Positions 8,128 to 15,599 of a DNA stretch of 32,534 bases are shown here, piece after piece. The DNA lies in contig JAHHHR010000081.1 in the NCBI GenBank assembly GCA_019359245.1, forward strand, positions 1-32,534, given 5' to 3'. The notes under the pieces are model-generated. The model was not told the origin of the DNA. It worked only from the letters and a program-made list of their open reading frames with translations, and made no database searches. Position numbers and translations under genes: made by a program. How positions within the stretch are numbered: the first letter of the stretch is position 1; each line of letters begins with the position of its first letter. Source of the DNA: Nostoc desertorum CM1-VF14. Lineage in GTDB: Bacteria > Cyanobacteriota > Cyanobacteriia > Cyanobacteriales > Nostocaceae.

Positions 8128-8733
8128 ATGAACTTCTCGCCACAGTTAATTGCTTTAGGTGAGTACCTAGCTGGTGAATTTGATAATCGGGAACAAGCCA
8201 TAGCAGAACCAGCTTGGTATGTTCACCTGTGCCTGTGGCAAAGACCAGTTAATCTGTTTACAGAAGATAGCATCACACTGTTTGCTGAACAGGCTAACGT
8301 TATTAAGCGAGATCAACCTTACCGTCAGCGAATTATGCGGTTGCGCCAGTGCAGCAACTCTGATGCATCTCTGGAAGTACAATACTATATGCCTCAAGAT
8401 CCAGATGCATTAAGAGGCGCAGGTAATGACCCTGCTCTACTGAACACACTGAAGCCCGAACAATTAGATTTACTACCAGGTTGTATCCTAAGAGTTACCC
8501 AGGAAACACAAACAGGCGATCGCTATAAGTTTACCGCTACCCCACTACCAGAAAATCGTTGCAGCTTTACTTATCTTGGAAATAGCATCTCTGTTTCTTT
8601 GGGATTTGAAGCCACTGCAATAGAATTTCACAGCTACGACAAAGGAATTGATCCAGCAACTGGAAAAGCAACTTGGGGAGCGATTATGGGGCCTTATCGC
8701 TACACCAAGCGAAATCAGTATTTAATAAAATAA
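8128..8733 (+). CDS. cpcT: Chromophore lyase CpcT/CpeT
   Basis: A 201-residue protein of the CpcT/CpeT family, which attaches phycocyanobilin or phycoerythrobilin to cysteines of phycobiliprotein beta subunits in the phycobilisome. Recognised from WYVHLCLWQRPV (~31-42), YRQRIMRL (~66-73) and the C-terminal GPYRYTKR block. Family length is ~195-205, so it is complete. It acts in the cytosol; no signal peptide is present. The gene is not in a phycobiliprotein operon here but sits beside psb29, both relevant to photosynthesis. Whether it is CpcT (Cys-beta-153 of phycocyanin) or a CpeT paralogue cannot be decided by eye. Confidence 0.85.
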   Translation: MNFSPQLIALGEYLAGEFDNREQAIAEPAWYVHLCLWQRPVNLFTEDSITLFAEQANVIKRDQPYRQRIMRLRQCSNSDASLEVQYYMPQDPDALRGAGNDPALLNTLKPEQLDLLPGCILRVTQETQTGDRYKFTATPLPENRCSFTYLGNSISVSLGFEATAIEFHSYDKGIDPATGKATWGAIMGPYRYTKRNQYLIK

Positions 8734-8809
8734 ACTGATGAATCATAAGTTACGAGTTATGAAGTTTCAATTAACTCTTAACTTCTAACTCCTCACTTCT
8801 AACTCTTTT

Positions 8810-9178
8810 TTAGCTAGCGATGCTACGAGGTACACCTTCTAAAGCTTCCTCTTCTGTTTCAAAGATTTCAAAGACAGTATCCATCATCGTTACTTCAAAC
8901 ACGAGTTTGGCTTCTGGATGTACATTGCAGATGCGGAAACTGCCCTTAACTTTATCAGCATCACGCATTCCAGCCACCAAAGATGTGAGACCAGAACTAT
9001 CAATAAAATTTACTTGAGCCAGATTTACAACTACATGGCGGCTGAGTTTGGAAATACACTCCTGTAATTTCAGGCGGAATTGCCAAGCAGTGGTAATGTC
9101 TAAGCGACCTGTTGGTGTCAGGACAATAACGGTATTTCCGTCTTGAGTTGTATAACTTTTTTGCTCTATATGAATCAC
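8810..9178 (-). CDS. STAS-domain anti-sigma factor antagonist
   Basis: A 122-residue single-domain STAS protein of the SpoIIAA/RsbV type. The phospho-acceptor motif FIDSSGLTSLV is present, with S62 as the expected phosphorylated serine, and the N-terminal part has the usual beta-strand VIVLTPTGRLD. In partner switching, the unphosphorylated form would bind an anti-sigma kinase. No kinase or phosphatase gene lies next to it, as is common in cyanobacteria. The start is GTG with GGGGAGGG about 8 bases upstream. STRR-like AACTCTT/AACTTCT heptamers lie just downstream (8772-8806). Confidence 0.9.
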   Translation of the reverse strand: MIHIEQKSYTTQDGNTVIVLTPTGRLDITTAWQFRLKLQECISKLSRHVVVNLAQVNFIDSSGLTSLVAGMRDADKVKGSFRICNVHPEAKLVFEVTMMDTVFEIFETEEEALEGVPRSIAS

Positions 9179-9344
9179 TAAAGCCCTCCCCGTGGCATTC
9201 CTCTTAAGATTAGCTACTTACAGAATTGTCTAATGCTGTCACTTGAGATTAACAAGCTATAGCTAAAATTGTCACCTTTTTCTGCTAAGTGCTTACCTTT
9301 GGTAGTTTAACTCACCAAAATAGTACTGAGTAGTAAGTTTAAAT

Positions 9345-9438
9345 GGGGAGTGGGGAGCAGGGAGCTAGGAAGAAGAGTTTTCCCCTCTGCCCCCCGCACC
9401 CCGCTCCCCTGCCTCTTTTCCATGCCCAATCCCCAGTT
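9345..9438. repeat. Foldback repeat at the hemF 3' end
   Basis: A GGGGAGTGGGGAGCAGGG arm pairs with a CCCCGCTCCCCTGCC-type arm, and the element reaches within 2 bases of the hemF stop. Its pyrimidine arm (TTTTCCCCTCTGCC, then CTGCCTCTTTTCCATGCCCA) is nearly identical to the arm at 27984-28033 downstream of glyA. It may act as a terminator. Confidence 0.7.
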
Positions 9439-9439
9439 C

Positions 9440-10483
9440 CTATTGAGGTGATGTCCAGTTGATCCAATCTTGAGGCTTAAGGAAAGTTTCATACAACTCG
9501 GCTTCGGGGGAATTGGGTTCCGGTTGATAGCCGTATTCCCAGCGCACTAAGGGTGGTAAAGACATGAGAATTGATTCAGTGCGTCCGTTAGTTTGTAGAC
9601 CAAAAATAGTGCCTCGGTCATAAACTAAGTTAAATTCTACATACCGTCCCCGGCGGTAGAGTTGAAAATTCCGTTGGCGATCGCCATACTCCATCCCATG
9701 TCGCCGTTCTACAATTGGTACGTAGGCTGGTAAAAATGCTTTGCCACAGTCTTGCACAAAGGCAAACAAATCTTCCCAATTGCGGGTTTCTGGTGTTCCC
9801 ACCTGGTTGCTATATATAGCCGCTTCCCCGTTGGGATTTGGCCCGCGATATAAAGCACCTTGACCATCTTGGTAATCAAAAAACAGACCACCTACGCCCC
9901 GTGTCTCATCACGATGCTTAAGGTAAAAATATTCGTCACACCACCGCTTAAACACTGGGTAATACTCTGGGTGGTGTTGGTCGCAAGCCTGTTTTAATGT
10001 TTTGTGTAAATGTGCTGCATCTTCGGCAAAGGGGTAATAAGGCGTCAAGTCAAGACCGCCACCAAACCACCACACTGGTCCCGCTTCAAAGTAACGATAA
10101 TTTAGATGAACTGTGGGCACATAAGGATTGTGAGGATGTAACACCATTGAAGTACCCGTAGCATAGAAGCCATGCCCTGCGGCTTCCGGGCGTTGGGCTA
10201 AAATTGAGGCTGGCAAGTGGGAACCCCAAACTTCAGAAAAATTTACACCAGCTTGTTCAAATATTGCACCTTCTCGCAGCACGCGCGATCGCCCTCCACC
10301 TCCTTCTGGGCGTTCCCAACTATCTTCATGGAACTTACCCACACCATCTAGTTTTGCCAATGATTCGGCAATTTCGTCTTGCAGTTGTTTCATAAACTGA
10401 CTGACTCTAGTCTGAGCGTCAGGCGCTGGTAGAGACTTGAATGATTCTGCTGGTACAGTTGGTGTTTGCGAGTTGGTCAACAT
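9440..10483 (-). CDS. hemF: Oxygen-dependent coproporphyrinogen III oxidase
   Basis: A 347-residue HemF catalysing oxidative decarboxylation of coproporphyrinogen III to protoporphyrinogen IX, using O2, on the haem and chlorophyll pathway. Diagnostic blocks are GGGGRSRVL (~61-69), the histidine-containing HPHNPYVPTVHLNYR (~115-129) and the WWFGGGLDLTPYYP signature (~138-151); the C-terminal PPLVRWEYGY is also typical. Cyanobacterial HemF is ~340-360 residues, so it is intact. The start is ATG; the first ~25 residues are a variable Pro/Ser-rich leader. It is divergent from the SRPBCC gene across a 447-base gap. Confidence 0.96.
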   Translation of the reverse strand: MLTNSQTPTVPAESFKSLPAPDAQTRVSQFMKQLQDEIAESLAKLDGVGKFHEDSWERPEGGGGRSRVLREGAIFEQAGVNFSEVWGSHLPASILAQRPEAAGHGFYATGTSMVLHPHNPYVPTVHLNYRYFEAGPVWWFGGGLDLTPYYPFAEDAAHLHKTLKQACDQHHPEYYPVFKRWCDEYFYLKHRDETRGVGGLFFDYQDGQGALYRGPNPNGEAAIYSNQVGTPETRNWEDLFAFVQDCGKAFLPAYVPIVERRHGMEYGDRQRNFQLYRRGRYVEFNLVYDRGTIFGLQTNGRTESILMSLPPLVRWEYGYQPEPNSPEAELYETFLKPQDWINWTSPQ

Positions 10484-10930
10484 AGATTCCCGAACCTAAA
10501 TTACAATTTCCAGAAAGCCGCAAATTTCTTATCTTAAAATTTGGGGGAAACACGCGCCAACAATCAAGCTCTATTTGCCCAACCCGCTTTTTCTTACTGG
10601 TTAAGCATTTATACGATTGATGGGCATCACTAGAGTTATTTTCCCTCAAATACGTATAGGCTTGTATATTGACTGAGTTTTTTTTGAAATTCTTAATTGG
10701 AACATTCTGGTATAAACACTAGACTTTAGTCGTAACCTGGAAGTATCAAGGGTTTGACTGGCCTGTTCAAAGCTTCTTTGCTTTATTATGTTGGCTGTTG
10801 GCGTCTTTGCCAAATCGTAGCTGGCTATATTTAGGGCATTTCTGAGAAAATTTTAATTTAGGATTTAAGCATAGTTGCCCACAATACCAGAGTTACCAGA
10901 AAGTGTCTAGCGAGGAGGAGGATTAGGAAA
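10484..10930. other. Intergenic region between divergent hemF and SRPBCC genes
   Basis: About 450 bases with no credible ORF. It should hold the hemF promoter and the promoter of the 10931 gene. TTGACT hexamers occur near 10667 and 10754, but no TATAAT-like box lies at standard spacing, so no promoter is claimed. A purine-rich GAGGAGGAGG at 10912-10921 is the ribosome binding site of the next gene. Confidence 0.5.
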
Positions 10931-11455
10931 ATGCAAGATTGGTTATCCAAATTCATCCACCGCAAACGTCGTCGGTTTTGCGCTTCTCTGGTGCGGACGT
11001 ATCGAGAGATTAGTTCTGCCTCTGTAGATGAACTGTGGCAAAAAGTCGCTGACTTAACGGATGTTTCCTGGCATCCACTACTTAAGAGTACTAACGTACC
11101 CTACGGATTAGTACCCAAACCAGGATTAATTTTTCATGCCGTAACACGCTTTTCACCGATTCCCATCCGTATTTTTGTGGAGCGCGTCAATCATAAAGAG
11201 ATGCTGAGTATCCGAGTGCTGGCGATTCCTGGGATAGAGGAACGGGTAACTTATCAAGTAGAGTCAACGGTTTGTGGTACTTGCTTGTCTTATTCTGTAA
11301 CGCTACGCGGGTGGTTATCGCCCCTAATTTGGTCTTTATCCCGTCCTTATGCAGACCGCGTAGCACGGTCTTTAGTAGAGGCTGTAGAAAAGACAGCATT
11401 GCCAACGGTATCTGGTAAGAAAAAATCTCTTAATGACAGTTGTTTTGATTTTTAG
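10931..11455 (+). CDS. SRPBCC (START/polyketide cyclase-like) protein
   Basis: A 174-residue protein with the SRPBCC ligand-binding layout: helix SASVDELWQKVADLTDVSWH (~30-49), central strands FVERVNHKEMLSIRVLAIPG and TCLSYSVTLRG (~115-125), then a long C-terminal helix RPYADRVARSLVEAVEK. The N-terminus is strongly basic (HRKRRR, residues 10-15). The ligand is unknown; cyanobacterial members are often annotated only by domain. It has an excellent Shine-Dalgarno (GAGGAGGAGG) about 9 bases before ATG. It stands alone before mrp, with 225 bases between. Confidence 0.7.
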   Translation: MQDWLSKFIHRKRRRFCASLVRTYREISSASVDELWQKVADLTDVSWHPLLKSTNVPYGLVPKPGLIFHAVTRFSPIPIRIFVERVNHKEMLSIRVLAIPGIEERVTYQVESTVCGTCLSYSVTLRGWLSPLIWSLSRPYADRVARSLVEAVEKTALPTVSGKKKSLNDSCFDF

Positions 11456-11680
11456 GCAAAGGGGATTGAGGGCAAGGAGAATAGCTTATGGCTAATGAAT
11501 AATACCCAATTCCCAATACCCAAAGAAAGTTAAGATTCTATTAGGTAATAATGCCATTTACTAAGTTTTATTACGGCAGTAACAGTGAAAACACTCAGCT
11601 GACCTTGCTTAAGAAAGCGTCTAGTTAATAGCTAAGATGTTCTCCGCAACTGTATTTATTCATTTTGAATTTGAATTTTT

Positions 11681-12751
11681 ATGTACGATGTCCTCGATTC
11701 TCGCTCTGTCTTAGAAGTGTTGCGACCAGTGGAAGACCCAGAACTCCGCAAAAGTCTGGTGGAACTGAATATGATTCGTAACGTGAAAACTGACGGTGGC
11801 AAGGTTAGTTTTACATTGGTGTTGACTACTCCCGCCTGTCCTTTACGTGAATTTATTGTTGAAGACTGTAAGAAAGCTGTCAAAAAGCTACCAGGCGTTA
11901 TAGATGTCAGTATAGAAGTGACAGCAGAAACACCGCAACAGAAAAGTTTGCCCGATCGCACTGGTATTTCTGGGGTGAAAAATATCATTGCTGTTTCCAG
12001 TGGCAAAGGTGGCGTTGGTAAAAGTACGGTAGCGGTGAATGTAGCAGTGGCTCTAGCCCAAACTGGAGCGAAAGTCGGCTTGCTAGATGCTGATATCTAT
12101 GGTCCCAATGACCCCACCATGCTAGGTCTAGCTGATGCCCAAATTGCAGTACGTTCCACTGAAGCAGGTGACATCCTAGAACCTGCTTTTAATCATGGCG
12201 TCAAATTAGTTTCAATGGGCTTTTTGATTGACCGAGATCAGCCAGTAATTTGGCGGGGACCGATGCTCAATGGTATAATTCGCCAGTTTCTCTATCAAGT
12301 GCAATGGGGAGAACTGGATTATTTGATTGTAGATATGCCACCGGGAACCGGCGATGCTCAGTTAACTTTAACCCAAGCAGTGCCGATGGCAGGGGCAGTA
12401 ATTGTCACCACACCGCAAAACGTAGCCCTGTTAGATTCTCGCAAGGGATTGCGGATGTTCCAGCAGATGAATGTCCCGGTATTGGGAATCGTAGAAAATA
12501 TGAGCTATTTTATACCCCCCGATCAACCAGATAAGCAGTATGACATCTTTGGTTCCGGTGGTGGTTCTAAAACAGCTGCTGAATTGGGAGTGCCACTGTT
12601 GGGGTGCGTACCTCTAGAGATTTCCACACGAGTTGGTGGTGACAGCGGTGTGCCGATAGTTGTCGGTGATCCAGATTCAGCTTCAGCAAAAGCATTAACA
12701 GCGATCGCTCTTACCATTGCTGGTAAAGTATCAGTTGCTGCCTTGACATAA
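11681..12751 (+). CDS. mrp: Mrp/NBP35-type P-loop Fe-S cluster carrier protein
   Basis: A 356-residue protein with an N-terminal MIP18/DUF59 domain (~1-85, containing PACPL with C53) and a Mrp/ApbC ATPase domain with the deviant Walker A SSGKGGVGKST (~106-116), LLDADIYGPNDP (~134-144) and DMPPGTGDAQL (~218-228). It is expected to bind and deliver [4Fe-4S] clusters in the cytosol. The CxxC that usually follows ENMS in ApbC and Nbp35 is missing (ENMSYFIPPDQPD, ~272-284), as I recall for other cyanobacterial copies and for plastid HCF101. It precedes rodA in the same direction; the 205-base gap holds a foldback repeat, so co-transcription is uncertain. Confidence 0.93.
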   Translation: MYDVLDSRSVLEVLRPVEDPELRKSLVELNMIRNVKTDGGKVSFTLVLTTPACPLREFIVEDCKKAVKKLPGVIDVSIEVTAETPQQKSLPDRTGISGVKNIIAVSSGKGGVGKSTVAVNVAVALAQTGAKVGLLDADIYGPNDPTMLGLADAQIAVRSTEAGDILEPAFNHGVKLVSMGFLIDRDQPVIWRGPMLNGIIRQFLYQVQWGELDYLIVDMPPGTGDAQLTLTQAVPMAGAVIVTTPQNVALLDSRKGLRMFQQMNVPVLGIVENMSYFIPPDQPDKQYDIFGSGGGSKTAAELGVPLLGCVPLEISTRVGGDSGVPIVVGDPDSASAKALTAIALTIAGKVSVAALT

Positions 12752-12782
12752 TTAATTTTAATTTCAATCTTCTTCCTGGGCT

Positions 12783-12925
12783 AGAGCTTGGGAATAATAG
12801 GGACTGGGAATTGGGGATAAGGGAGAAGATGAGGAAGCAGGGGGAGCAGGGAAAGAAGAACTATTGATTATTGCCCAATGCCCCATCCCCCATGCCCCAT
12901 CCCTAATTCCCAATGCCCAACACTT
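12783..12925. repeat. Foldback repeat between mrp and rodA
   Basis: A G/A-rich half (GGGACTGGGAATTGGGG and GAGGAAGCAGGGGGAGCAGG) is followed by a C/T-rich half built of CCCAATG/CCCCATC heptamer-like units (12872-12920). The halves can pair imperfectly. Same class as the elements at 6520, 9345 and 27861. Confidence 0.65.
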
Positions 12926-12956
12926 AAATCTAAAAGCTAAAGTCTAAACTGGCAAA

Positions 12957-14270
12957 ATGTTATTAAAACGATCGCTCCCCAAAATTCGCTGGAAGTCTTG
13001 GGTTAAGCCCTGGCAGAATGTAGATTGGCTACTATTTTGTTTACCAATTGCTGTCAGCATCTTTGGTGGACTCATGATTCTCAGTACGGAACTGAAGCAG
13101 CCAGTAACTGACTGGTGGTGGCACTGGATGGTAGCGGGTATCGGCGTGCTTATAGCCCTGTTTTTATCTCGTATCCGTTATGAAGTTTTGATGCAGTGGC
13201 ACTGGGTAACTTACGCACTAACGAACTTCAGCTTAATTGCTGTAATGATTGCTGGCACTAGCGCTAAAGGGGCACAGAGGTGGATTCCTATTGCTGGTTT
13301 CAATGTCCAACCCTCTGAATTTGCCAAAGTCGGTATGATTATCACCTTAGCAGCTTTGCTACATAGGCGTACAGCTTCTAACCTCGAAGGTGTTTTCCGC
13401 GTTCTGGCATTTACTGCTATACCTTGGGGATTAATTTTTTTACAGCCAGATTTAGCAACATCACTGGTATTTGGTGCCATCGTTTTAGGAATGCTGTACT
13501 GGGCAAATGCTAACCCAGGCTGGTTAATTCTGATGATTTCTCCTGTGGTTGCTGCAATTTTGTTTACTATATCTTGGCCTTTATCAGAGCCGATAGTTTT
13601 ATTCAAAGAACTATCTTTTGGGCCATTAGGAATACTTTGGTCATTTGCGATGGCTATTGTGGGCTGGCAAACTCTTCCTTGGCGTCGATTTGGTTTAGGT
13701 GCTATCGGTGCGTGGACTCTCAATATACTGGGTGGCGAATTAGGAGTATTCGCCTGGAACCATATTTTGAAAGAGTATCAAAAAGATCGGCTAACTGTAT
13801 TCATGAACCCCGATCACGATCCACTCGGTGCTGGATATCACCTAATTCAATCTCGCATTGCTATTGGTGCTGGTGAAATTTGGGGATGGGGTTTGTTCAA
13901 GGGACCAATGACGCAACTGAATTTCGTACCTGAACAGCATACAGACTTTATTTTCTCCGCAGTGGGGGAAGAATTCGGTTTTGTTGGTTGTTTAGTAGTG
14001 CTGTTTGCCTTCTGCTTAATTTGCTTCCGTCTACTGCATGTTGCCCAAACCGCCAAAGATAACTTTGGTTCCTTGTTGGCTATTGGCGTTTTGTCCATGA
14101 TTGTGTTTCAGCTGATTGTCAACGTTGGCATGACAGTTGGTTTAGCGCCTGTGGCAGGCATTCCCCTACCTTGGATGAGTTATGGGCGTTCTGCTATGCT
14201 GACCAACTTCATTTCCTTGGGAATAGTAGAATCAGTAGCAAATTTTCGACAAAAGCAGAAGTATTATTGA
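12957..14270 (+). CDS. rodA: Rod shape-determining SEDS protein RodA
   Basis: A 437-residue SEDS-family peptidoglycan glycosyltransferase with about ten membrane helices. Family blocks are QRWIPIAGFNVQPSEFAKVG (~107-126), FLQPDLATSLVFG, DPLGAGYHLIQSRIAIGAGE (~291-310) and EQHTDFIFSAVGEE; the ending GIPLPWMSYGRSAML is RodA/FtsW-typical. It polymerises lipid II glycan strands during cell elongation. It is longer than E. coli RodA (370 aa), with an extra central stretch around residues 205-275, usual for cyanobacterial RodA. The start is ATG; Shine-Dalgarno is weak. It follows mrp, and AGTCATT repeats start right after its stop. Confidence 0.94.
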   Translation: MLLKRSLPKIRWKSWVKPWQNVDWLLFCLPIAVSIFGGLMILSTELKQPVTDWWWHWMVAGIGVLIALFLSRIRYEVLMQWHWVTYALTNFSLIAVMIAGTSAKGAQRWIPIAGFNVQPSEFAKVGMIITLAALLHRRTASNLEGVFRVLAFTAIPWGLIFLQPDLATSLVFGAIVLGMLYWANANPGWLILMISPVVAAILFTISWPLSEPIVLFKELSFGPLGILWSFAMAIVGWQTLPWRRFGLGAIGAWTLNILGGELGVFAWNHILKEYQKDRLTVFMNPDHDPLGAGYHLIQSRIAIGAGEIWGWGLFKGPMTQLNFVPEQHTDFIFSAVGEEFGFVGCLVVLFAFCLICFRLLHVAQTAKDNFGSLLAIGVLSMIVFQLIVNVGMTVGLAPVAGIPLPWMSYGRSAMLTNFISLGIVESVANFRQKQKYY

Positions 14271-14409
14271 TTAGTCATTAGTCATTAGTCATTTGTCCTT
14301 TGCTAATGACCCTTCGGGTGACGCTCGTACCTCGTTACCGCTACACTAGCCTCTCATGAGTGGGAGAAGACGGCACTGGCTCACCAATGACAAATGACAA
14401 ATGACTATT
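14271..14409. repeat. STRR inverted repeat (AGTCATT arms) downstream of rodA
   Basis: TTAGTCATTAGTCATTAGTC at the left end pairs with the AATGACAAATGACAAATGAC arm at the right end. Between them is a GC-richer segment containing ACCCTTCGGGT and GTACCTCGTTACCGCTAC, a sequence type dispersed in Nostoc genomes. It may form a long hairpin serving as the rodA terminator. Confidence 0.75.
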
Positions 14410-14453
14410 AACAAGTATTAAGCTATTAAAAGGAAACAAGCGAGGCTAAAAAC

Positions 14454-14651
14454 ATGATTCTGCCTGGAGCAACTGTTCGCGTCAAGAATCCCGCAGATAC
14501 CTATTATCGCTCCGAAGGACTCGTGCAACGGGTGAGTGATGGCAAGGTAGCCGTATTATTTGAAGGTGGTAACTGGGATAAATTGATTACCTTCCGCCTG
14601 AGCGAATTGGAACTCGTAGAGACCACAGCCGGACGTAAAAAAGCCAAATAA
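14454..14651 (+). CDS. ndhS: NAD(P)H-quinone oxidoreductase subunit S
   Basis: A 65-residue protein with the SH3-like NdhS fold: MILPGATVRVKN at the start, GLVQRVSDGKVAVLFEGGNW (~23-42) and FRLSELELVE (~47-56). NdhS is the small peripheral subunit of the cyanobacterial and chloroplast NDH-1 complex that helps form the ferredoxin docking site, supporting cyclic electron flow and respiration at the thylakoid. Length matches cyanobacterial copies, which lack the plant extensions. AAAGGAAAC about 20 bases upstream is a possible ribosome binding site. It is monocistronic between two STRR elements. Confidence 0.93.
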   Translation: MILPGATVRVKNPADTYYRSEGLVQRVSDGKVAVLFEGGNWDKLITFRLSELELVETTAGRKKAK

Positions 14652-14655
14652 AATT

Positions 14656-14797
14656 AGTTAGGAGTTAGGAGTTAGGAGTGAGATTAGTTAGGAGTGAGAA
14701 GTTAGGAGTTAGAAATTATGATTCTTCAACTCATCACTCCTCACTCTTAACTTTTAACTCATCACTCCTAACTCTTAACTCCTAACTCAGCACTCCC
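14656..14797. repeat. STRR inverted repeat block (GTTAGGA / AACTCCT)
   Basis: GTTAGGAGTTAGGAGTTAGG units on the left face ACTCCTAACTCTTAACTCCT units on the right, giving a long imperfect hairpin that fills the whole ndhS to HAS-barrel gap. It ends directly at the ATG of the next gene. Confidence 0.85.
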
Positions 14798-15454
14798 ATG
14801 CGCCTCCCCTTACCACAATTTGCTACTGGCGATCGCCATCCCAACCACATTGCGGAGGTGATTGAAACTACCAGTACTGAATTTTTAGCTCAGTGTTTAG
14901 AACCAGAGGATTTGAGCTTTCCTTCTATGCCGCCCTTTGGTAGTTGGGTCTGTTCTGTAGACGAAGAATCGGGCAATCAAGTTTATGCTGTGGTATATTA
15001 TGCTACTACTATGCCAATAGATTCTGTACACCGCGCCAGAGCTTTGGGGTTGTCATTACAAGACTTACGCGAAGAACAACCCCAGATATTTGCCATGTTG
15101 AGAACAGAATTTAGAGCCGCAATTGTGGGATTTGAACTATCTTCGCAAAATCAAAGTTATAACCAAAGAGTATATCAATATCTACCACCCCGTCCCCCGC
15201 AAATTCATCAAGCTGTTTATCGATGTGAACCAGAAGCTATCATTAAATTTACTGAAGAACTAGATTTTTTGCGAACATTGCTTTGTATTAACGGTGCGCC
15301 AGTAGAGTCTTTAACCGCAGCAGCCATTCGAGATATATACCAGTTACGCAAAGCTGACCGAGAATGGTTAATTAAAGCTGGACGCAGCCTGAGTGTGCTA
15401 CTCAAAGATGACTACGATCGCTTGCGGTTCATTTTGAGCCAAATCCATCCGTAG
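14798..15454 (+). CDS. HAS-barrel domain protein
   Basis: A 218-residue cyanobacterial protein. Residues ~5-105 look like a HAS-barrel (HerA-ATP synthase barrel): IAEVIETTSTEFLAQCL, GSWVCSVDEESGNQVYAVVY, then TMPIDSVHRARALGLS. The C-terminal half is helical and charged (LRKADREWLIKAGRSLSVLL near the end). In HerA this barrel precedes an ATPase, but here no P-loop follows and none is encoded nearby, so the role is unknown. The ATG has no Shine-Dalgarno because the STRR hairpin runs up to it. A HIP1 site lies within the first codons. Family call is moderate. Confidence 0.7.
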   Translation: MRLPLPQFATGDRHPNHIAEVIETTSTEFLAQCLEPEDLSFPSMPPFGSWVCSVDEESGNQVYAVVYYATTMPIDSVHRARALGLSLQDLREEQPQIFAMLRTEFRAAIVGFELSSQNQSYNQRVYQYLPPRPPQIHQAVYRCEPEAIIKFTEELDFLRTLLCINGAPVESLTAAAIRDIYQLRKADREWLIKAGRSLSVLLKDDYDRLRFILSQIHP

Positions 15455-15599
15455 GTAGTTAGTTCTTAAACAATTACCTAGTTAGTGTAAGTTAAGATTT
15501 TTAATTTTTCCTCAGGTGGCTTCTCCATCCATTTATATCGATTAAGTGATCGCCCCTAAGCTAATCGCTGTTTTACCATAGCCCCTTCAATTCCTACCT

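Noticed and set aside
10740..10790. Promoter TTGACT...TATTAT upstream of the SRPBCC gene
   Set aside because: The spacer is 24 bases, too long for a standard sigma-70-type promoter.
13211..13723. 170-residue minus-strand frame
   Set aside because: Antisense to rodA, whose protein motifs are clear; composition is that of complemented membrane codons.
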